Origin: Chryseobacterium sp. KACC 21268
GTDB taxonomy: Bacteria; Bacteroidota; Bacteroidia; Flavobacteriales; Weeksellaceae
Assembly (NCBI GenBank): GCA_028736075.1
Contig: CP117875.1
Coordinates: forward strand, 744,001 to 808,000
Direction: 5' to 3'
DNA length: 64,000 nt
In this document: positions 58,935 through 64,000 of the stretch, one piece after another
Layout of the letters: each line of letters opens with the position of its first letter
Position numbering within the stretch: position 1 is the stretch's first letter
The notes under the pieces: generated by a model
Told to the model about the DNA's origin: nothing
The model's input: the letters and a program-made list of their open reading frames with translations, nothing else
The model's database searches: none
Position numbers and translations under genes: made by a program

Positions 58935-59840
58935 CTATTTCCACTTATTCCATTTGGTGTCAATGTCTTTCGGAGCGAAGGTGCTCATCATTGTTTTCAG
59001 TTCGCTGATGTTGACAGAAGCATTGTTCCCAGTATCAAAGATGTTGAAGATCTCGGTGCTTTTGCTTTCCAAAAAGACATTGAAAGGATAATTCATCTGG
59101 AAATTGTTGTCATAGAACTTGAGTTGCATCAGAGATTCTGCAATCGTTTTTTTTGCTGGACCTTGGTCTGGTTTTGCCAAGTTATCAAGACCAGCACGGT
59201 GATAGCTGTAGAAAACAGTTCTCAACGTGGAGGAGTTTTCGTTTTGCAATCCGGAGATCAACGCACCTCTATTTCTTTGGCTTTCTATCTGATTCCAGCC
59301 GTCAAAGTTTTGATTTTGAGAGTTTTGTGCGATTTTAAAAGCTTTGTCAAAATGTGCTTGTCCGCCTTTCAATTGGAAACTGTCTCCATCGTAACCTAGA
59401 ATTAGATAGATGTAGAAACTGATGACATCGGTAAGATTTTTCCCAGAGAATTGTCTCTCGTTGAAGATCAGGTTTTCATTTTCGTTGTATTCAAAAGAAA
59501 AACTGGTGTCATTGATGTTCATCAAAGGTGACTCATATTGCGAGTTGAAAACTGGGCGCGTAGCTTGCACGACCATTGTTCCTTTGAAACCGCTGTTGCT
59601 AGGACGTTCAGATATAACAATCGCAAAGTTGCACTTGATCTTTTCAAAATTCTGAAGCTTTTTCCCTGTCCAGCTGGTATTGTTAATGAAGTCTCTGAGG
59701 GATTTTTCCAAGGTTCGGAAAACCTGTGTGTTACTTCCTGCAATTTGTTGTGAGTTGATCTGTACATTGGCCAAAAGCTCCTGTGAGAAAGCTGTTTGAG
59801 CAAAAAACAAAGCGCAGATTATAAAAAGTAGTTTTTTCAT
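58935..59840 (-). CDS. porD: Type IX secretion system protein PorD (DUF4835)
   Basis: 301 residues from the ATG at 59840 (MKKLLFIICALFF); the frame continues 10 codons upstream without support. Signal peptide ends near AFS-QE. The mature part, with QELLANVQINSQQIAGSNTQVFRTLEKSLRDFINNTSWTG at the N-terminus and YHRAGLDNLAK near residue 215, matches DUF4835, known as PorD. PorD is one of the Por proteins associated with gliding and T9SS secretion. It lies between coaBC and recN, the usual flavobacterial order. A T9SS cargo gene is at 48.1 kb. Confidence 0.9.
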   Translation of the reverse strand: MKKLLFIICALFFAQTAFSQELLANVQINSQQIAGSNTQVFRTLEKSLRDFINNTSWTGKKLQNFEKIKCNFAIVISERPSNSGFKGTMVVQATRPVFNSQYESPLMNINDTSFSFEYNENENLIFNERQFSGKNLTDVISFYIYLILGYDGDSFQLKGGQAHFDKAFKIAQNSQNQNFDGWNQIESQRNRGALISGLQNENSSTLRTVFYSYHRAGLDNLAKPDQGPAKKTIAESLMQLKFYDNNFQMNYPFNVFLESKSTEIFNIFDTGNNASVNISELKTMMSTFAPKDIDTKWNKWK

Positions 59841-59932
59841 CCAAATAAAAATGTTTGTAAAAATAAGCAATCTTTGTCAAAGAAAATAATCTAAAACAAG
59901 GATAAAATGATAACGTAAAACACGAGGTTTTC

Positions 59933-61126
59933 TTACAATTTCTGCTCAATAAAGTTCAGAATGTCCTTTGCAACGTCTTCTTTTGATTTTAAGGCAAATG
60001 ATTGTTCTTCCGTGGGCGTGAAGATCTTGACCTTGTTGGTGGCATTTGCAAATCCAGCGCCTTCATCCCGAAGTGAGTTGAGGATGATCATATCCAGATT
60101 TTTCTTGACTAATTTTCCCTTGGCATTTTCCTCTTCATTCTGCGTTTCCAGAGCAAATCCTACCAAAAACTGTTTAGACTTTTTCTCACCCATAGTTCGG
60201 AGAATATCTTTGTTTTTGATCAACTCGATGGTAAGTTCATTATCATTTTTCTTGATCTTCTCTGTGGCTTTCACTTTTGGTGTGTAGTCGGCCACGGCGG
60301 CGCTCATGATCGCGACATCTGTCGATTCGTAATATTTGAAAACCTCGTCAAACATTTCCTGAGCCGAAGTTACTCTGTGAAGTGTAATGTTCTTGTCATC
60401 AACTTTCTGAGAAGATGGACCGGAAATTAGTATCACTTCTGCGCCACGTTTTGAAGCTTCTTTGGCGAGATCAAAACCCATCTTTCCCGAAGAGTGATTG
60501 CCGATGAATCTTACTGGGTCAATGTTTTCATAAGTGGGACCAGCCGTGATCAGGAATTTTTTCCCTGATAAGGTTTGTTCAGCATCAGAAAATTGAGCTT
60601 CCAAAATTGATAAAATCGTTGATGGTTCTGCCAATCTGCCTTGTCCATTAAGTCCACTTGCCAATTCTCCAAATTCTGCTGGAATGATCTTGTGGCCAAA
60701 ACTTTCAGCGGTTTGTAGATTTTTGGTTACCGTCGGATGTGCGTACATATCAAGATCCATTGCCGGTGCGATGATCACCGGACATTTTGCGGACATATAA
60801 ACTGCCATCAAGAAGTTGTCACATAGGCCAGTGGTGATCTTTGCCAAAGTGTTTGCTGTACAAGGTGCAATGAGTATTAGATCTGCCCAAAGTGCGAGTT
60901 CTACGTGGTTGTTCCAGGTTTTATTGTCGTCATAAAAATCGGTAAAGACCATGTTCTTGGAAAGTGTGGAAAGCGTTAGTGGCGAGACAAATTGCTCGGC
61001 CGACCTCGTCATTACGATCTTCACTTCTGCTCCAGACTTTATGAGGTCCCGAACGAGATAATTCATTTTGTAAGCGGCGATTCCACCAGTGATTCCAAGG
61101 ATGATCTTTTTGCCTTGTAAGCTCAT
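59933..61126 (-). CDS. coaBC: Bifunctional phosphopantothenoylcysteine decarboxylase / phosphopantothenate-cysteine ligase
   Basis: 397 residues. The N-terminal CoaC flavoprotein domain (1-180) carries ITGGIAAYKMNYLVRDL, NHVELALWADLILIAPCTANTLAK, and PVIIAPAMDLDMYAHPTV with the PxMNxxMW-type active-site region. The C-terminal CoaB domain (about 185-397) begins FLITAGPTYENIDPVRFIGNHSSGKMG and contains AAVADYTPK and the KKNLDMIILNSLRDEGAGF end. It catalyses two consecutive steps of coenzyme A synthesis. Follows rpoZ after a terminator. Confidence 0.96.
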   Translation of the reverse strand: MSLQGKKIILGITGGIAAYKMNYLVRDLIKSGAEVKIVMTRSAEQFVSPLTLSTLSKNMVFTDFYDDNKTWNNHVELALWADLILIAPCTANTLAKITTGLCDNFLMAVYMSAKCPVIIAPAMDLDMYAHPTVTKNLQTAESFGHKIIPAEFGELASGLNGQGRLAEPSTILSILEAQFSDAEQTLSGKKFLITAGPTYENIDPVRFIGNHSSGKMGFDLAKEASKRGAEVILISGPSSQKVDDKNITLHRVTSAQEMFDEVFKYYESTDVAIMSAAVADYTPKVKATEKIKKNDNELTIELIKNKDILRTMGEKKSKQFLVGFALETQNEEENAKGKLVKKNLDMIILNSLRDEGAGFANATNKVKIFTPTEEQSFALKSKEDVAKDILNFIEQKL

Positions 61127-61173
61127 TTTGCTTTGATTTATATTAACGAAAGTATTAATAATTTTGATAACAA

Positions 61174-61216
61174 AAAAACCGTCTCATAAAGGAATACTTT
61201 AGCGAGACGGTTTTTG
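61174..61216 (-). terminator. Intrinsic terminator after rpoZ
   Basis: AAAAACCGTCTC (61174-61185) pairs with GAGACGGTTTTT (61204-61215); an inner TAAAG/CTTTA stem extends the hairpin. A T-run follows on the minus strand. Confidence 0.88.
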
Positions 61217-61234
61217 TATTTTCAAATCCGAGGA

Positions 61235-61558
61235 TTAGTTTTTTTCTTCAGTTTTTCTGTGGTAGATCTCATCATCCAACCATTCTCTGATAGCGATAGA
61301 GGTTGGTTTTGGCATTTTTTCGTAATGCTTGGAGATCTCGATCTGCTCTCTGTTTTCGAAAACTTCTTCCAAAGTAGAGTTGTGAACAGCAAACTCATCA
61401 AGTTTTCCGTGAAGTTCTGTACGGATCTCACCGTTGATCTGCTCTGCTCTTTTACCCATGATCACGATAGCTTCGTAGATGCTGGCTACTTTTGCTTCAA
61501 TCTTATCTTTGTCGTAAGTGATTGTACTTACTTCTGCTTTTGTATCTTTAAGGCTCAT
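61235..61558 (-). CDS. rpoZ: RNA polymerase omega subunit (Bacteroidetes type)
   Basis: 107 residues. It matches the divergent omega subunit of Bacteroidetes: NIYEAI-like ASIYEAIVIMGKRAEQINGEIRTEL is the core helix pair (compare the KASIVTAKRARQI region of other omegas), followed by a charged C-terminus (SIAIREWLDDEIYHRK). Omega binds beta-prime and helps polymerase assembly. It lies between bamD and coaBC, the standard flavobacterial position, and has its own -7 box. Confidence 0.87.
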   Translation of the reverse strand: MSLKDTKAEVSTITYDKDKIEAKVASIYEAIVIMGKRAEQINGEIRTELHGKLDEFAVHNSTLEEVFENREQIEISKHYEKMPKPTSIAIREWLDDEIYHRKTEEKN

Positions 61559-61579
61559 TGGACGAATTGTTTAGGGTTG

Positions 61580-61587
61580 CAAATATA
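61580..61587 (-). promoter_or_regulatory. -7 box of rpoZ
   Basis: Minus strand TATATTTG in the 33-base bamD-rpoZ gap, 22 bases upstream of the rpoZ start. Confidence 0.6.
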
Positions 61588-61591
61588 CTAA

Positions 61592-62584
61592 TTATCTTTT
61601 AAACTTGAAAGTCGCTTGTGGCTCGGTAGAATTTACCTTTGCACTATCTCTTCTTGCCTGGTCAGCGGAGTTTTCCATTTTAGCCTGATGTTTGTCCTGT
61701 GCTAATTCTTTTTTCTCGTTTTCTTTAGCCTCTGCATTTTTAACTTTAGCCTCATATTCCGCTTTCCTTTTTTCAACGTCAGCTTGCAAAATTGCAAATC
61801 TTGCTTTCTCAGCTTCTAGCTTTGCAGCAAGGTCATCAGCTGTTTTGGAGTATTCAGAGTTTGGAAGTTCACTAGAAACTCGTACTGCATAAGAAGCTGC
61901 AGCGTCTAATCTCTCTTTTTTCAGATCATAGATGGAATTGACTGCCAATTCATATTTGGATCTCAAAATGATATCGTAGATCTTTGGTCTCAACTTGGTT
62001 GCTGGGAAATCTTCCAAAACGTTTTCAAAAGTTACCGCAGCAGCTTTGTATTCGCCCATTTTGTAATATTGCTTCGCGTTTTCAAACGCTTTGAATTCCA
62101 ATTTGTACGCCAACTCATCTACCAATTGGGTGATGTTTTTGGAACGCTCAGAATCGGGATATTCATTCAGGAAATTCTGTAGTTCTGTGATTGCAGACTC
62201 AGTATTGCTTTGGTCGAGGTTGTACTGCAAAGAGCCTTCGTAGTAACAAAGAGCCGAAAGATAAGCTGCCTCCTCCTTTCTTGGGTCCTGAGGAAAACTG
62301 ATCACGAAATTCTTAAACTGATTGGCTGCGAGTCTGTAATTCTTGTCATAATAGTTGGAGTAGGCAGAGTTGAATACCACATTGGGCGCATCATCTGTAC
62401 CGGCAACTAGATTTGGTAATCTATCGTACAATGCCAAAGCATCTGACCATTTTTTCTTTGCGAATTTTTCATTGGCAACCTTCAAGATAAAATCTTTGTC
62501 GGCACTCTTCATAGCCTGATCCATTTCTGTTTTGCAAGACAGCAAAATCACAGACAACACTAATAAACTAATATATTTCTTCAT
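61592..62584 (-). CDS. bamD: Outer membrane protein assembly factor BamD
   Basis: 330 residues. Lipoprotein signal ends with LLSC (Cys 17). TPR-type helices occupy about 30-250 (ANEKFAKKKWSDALALYDRLP, DKNYRLAANQFKNFVISFPQDPRKEEAAYLSALCYY, LQNFLNEYPDSERSKNI, YKMGEYKAAAVTFENVLEDFPAT), the BamD arrangement. The last 70 residues are a charged coiled-coil tail (KAEYEAKVKNAEAKENEKKEL) that E. coli BamD lacks. BamD links with BamA in inserting beta barrels, such as the two TonB receptors here. First gene of bamD-rpoZ-coaBC-porD-recN. Confidence 0.92.
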   Translation of the reverse strand: MKKYISLLVLSVILLSCKTEMDQAMKSADKDFILKVANEKFAKKKWSDALALYDRLPNLVAGTDDAPNVVFNSAYSNYYDKNYRLAANQFKNFVISFPQDPRKEEAAYLSALCYYEGSLQYNLDQSNTESAITELQNFLNEYPDSERSKNITQLVDELAYKLEFKAFENAKQYYKMGEYKAAAVTFENVLEDFPATKLRPKIYDIILRSKYELAVNSIYDLKKERLDAAASYAVRVSSELPNSEYSKTADDLAAKLEAEKARFAILQADVEKRKAEYEAKVKNAEAKENEKKELAQDKHQAKMENSADQARRDSAKVNSTEPQATFKFKR

Positions 62585-62628
62585 AATTCCCGCCAGAATA
62601 AATCTGTCACTTGATTGTAATTAATTTG

Positions 62629-62636
62629 CAAAAATA
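62629..62636 (-). promoter_or_regulatory. -7 box of bamD
   Basis: Minus strand TATTTTTG, 44 bases upstream of the bamD start at 62584. Confidence 0.55.
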
Positions 62637-62770
62637 AAACTTTTTTCTGCAATAGCTTTTTTTTATGAAAGATTAACGTTTTTCTTATTAATATATTAAA
62701 TATTGATCCAGAATTTCAAAAACTTTAGAACAATCCGTCATTCCAAGTTTCGGACTATCAATAAATAGTG

Positions 62771-62778
62771 TATTTTTG
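62771..62778 (+). promoter_or_regulatory. -7 box of lepA
   Basis: TATTTTTG, 19 bases before the ATG at 62798. Confidence 0.6.
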
Positions 62779-62797
62779 CAAATTACAAGAATTTTAA

Positions 62798-64000
62798 ATG
62801 AAAAACATCAGGAACTTCTGCATCATTGCACATATCGACCACGGTAAAAGTACATTGGCAGATCGTCTTTTAGAATATACCAACACCGTTACCCAAAGGG
62901 AATTGCAGTCGCAAACCTTGGATGATATGGATCTGGAAAAAGAACGCGGTATCACCATCAAGTCTCACGCGATCCAAATGGATTATGAGCTGAATGGCGA
63001 AAAATACATCTTAAACCTTATCGACACGCCAGGACACGTGGATTTCTCTTACGAAGTTTCCCGTTCCATCGCGGCTTGCGAAGGTGCATTGTTAATTGTT
63101 GATGCGGCGCAAAGTATTCAGGCGCAGACCATCAGTAATTTGTATCTGGCTTTAGAAAACGATTTGGAAATTATTCCAATCCTTAATAAAATCGATCTTC
63201 CATCTGCAAATCCGGAAGAAGTGACCGACGAGATCATGGGACTTCTAGGTTGCAAATACGAAGATGTTCTTAGAGTTTCAGGGAAAACGGGTGAAGGTGT
63301 TCACGAATTGCTAGAGCAAATTGTAAAGAGAGTTCCGCCACCAGTTGGAGATCCGAAAGCGCCACTTCAGGCATTGATCTTTGATTCTGTTTACAATCCT
63401 TTCCGAGGAATTGAAGCTTATTTCAAAGTGGTAAACGGAAGTATTTCTAAAAACGAAAAGATCAAATTCTTCGCTACAGGGAAAGAATACGGCGCAGACG
63501 AAGTTGGAACTTTAAAGCTAAAACAGCTTCCAAAGAAAACCATCGAATGCGGTGATGTAGGTTACATCATTTCCGGGATCAAAGATGCCCGCGAAGTAAA
63601 AGTGGGTGACACAATTACGTCTTTCGTAAATCCTGCATCAGAAGCCATCGACGGTTTTGAAGAGGTGAAACCAATGGTTTTTGCCGGAATCTATCCAATC
63701 GAATCTGAGGATTTTGAGGAGTTGAGATTCTCATTAGAAAAATTAAGACTGAATGACGCTTCTTTGGTTTTCGAGCCGGAAAGTTCTGCAGCACTTGGTT
63801 TTGGTTTCCGTTGCGGATTCTTGGGAATGTTGCATATGGAAATCGTTCAGGAACGTCTAGACCGCGAATTCAATATGGATGTGATCACGACGGTTCCCAA
63901 CGTTTCGTACCACGGTTTCTCCAAAAAAGAACCAGACACACCCATCTTGATTAACAACCCATCCGAAATGATCGACCCGAATCTTTTGGACAGAGTGGAA
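62798..64000 (+). CDS. lepA: Elongation factor 4 (LepA), 3' end outside the window
   Basis: The frame is open from the ATG at 62798 to the last base, giving 401 residues of an expected 598 or so. Translational GTPase that acts on stalled or mis-translocated ribosomes. G1 is AHIDHGKST, the switch region is [12 protein letters not shown]3 is DTPGHVDF and G4 is NKIDLPSA. Domain II (about 185-280) and the start of domain III ([31 protein letters not shown]) are present. The missing part would be the C-terminal domain typical of LepA. Own promoter, divergent from bamD. Confidence 0.96.
   Translation, partial: MKNIRNFCIIAHIDHGKSTLADRLLEYTNTVTQRELQSQTLDDMDLEKERGITIKSHAIQMDYELNGEKYILNLIDTPGHVDFSYEVSRSIAACEGALLIVDAAQSIQAQTISNLYLALENDLEIIPILNKIDLPSANPEEVTDEIMGLLGCKYEDVLRVSGKTGEGVHELLEQIVKRVPPPVGDPKAPLQALIFDSVYNPFRGIEAYFKVVNGSISKNEKIKFFATGKEYGADEVGTLKLKQLPKKTIECGDVGYIISGIKDAREVKVGDTITSFVNPASEAIDGFEEVKPMVFAGIYPIESEDFEELRFSLEKLRLNDASLVFEPESSAALGFGFRCGFLGMLHMEIVQERLDREFNMDVITTVPNVSYHGFSKKEPDTPILINNPSEMIDPNLLDRVE

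Overview
The window is one contiguous piece of a flavobacterial chromosome, most like Chryseobacterium and its relatives in the Weeksellaceae. Supporting signs are TonB-dependent receptors of the Bacteroidetes type, a T9SS sorting domain and PorD, an exosortase F pair, a type III glutamine synthetase, AT-rich intergenic DNA, and a recurrent TAnnTTTG box at the Bacteroidetes -7 position ahead of genes that mostly lack a Shine-Dalgarno sequence. I see no tRNA, rRNA, insertion sequence, prophage or CRISPR array.

Layout. 0-3.2 kb: 3' part of a TonB-dependent receptor and a DUF5689 lipoprotein. 3.2-10.5 kb: housekeeping genes (rnpA, tcdA, a TatD hydrolase), a TetR regulator, a serine hydrolase, DUF445 and a DUF6909-like protein. 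10.5-19.3 kb: type III glutamine synthetase, an NlpC/P60 lipoprotein, an APH-fold kinase, exosortase XrtF with its partner, a CDF metal transporter, asd and a small membrane protein. 19.3-27.0 kb: an Oar-like TonB receptor, then nadB-DUF1016-nadC and a nitroreductase.

27.3-45.3 kb holds the complete division and cell wall (dcw) cluster on the + strand: mraZ-rsmH-ftsL-ftsI-murE-mraY-murD-ftsW-murG-murC-(secreted protein)-ftsQ-ftsA-ftsZ, followed by a four-helix-bundle (IVP-type) gene and a GatB/YqeY gene. It makes UDP-MurNAc-pentapeptide and lipid II and builds the divisome. A probable MraZ operator (three GTGG boxes at 10-bp spacing) lies before mraZ. Many junctions in the cluster carry short palindromic or word-like repeats, and related words occur in frame inside murG and ftsQ.

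45.7-50.5 kb: bacilliredoxin, prs, rplY, a T9SS cargo protein and a GH3-family protein. 50.9-57.0 kb: a probable uncharacterised envelope operon (CsgG-like protein, DUF6175, lipoprotein, small membrane proteins, a Cys-bracketed repeat protein), followed by a DUF2931 membrane protein. 57.1-62.6 kb, minus strand: bamD-rpoZ-coaBC-porD-recN. lepA starts at 62.8 kb and runs off the end.

The strongest candidates for new biology are the CsgG/DUF6175 envelope cluster, the repeats that invade the dcw operon and coding sequences, the inverted-repeat-bounded four-helix-bundle gene, and two copies of a structured intergenic element that may be a Flavo-1-like RNA.
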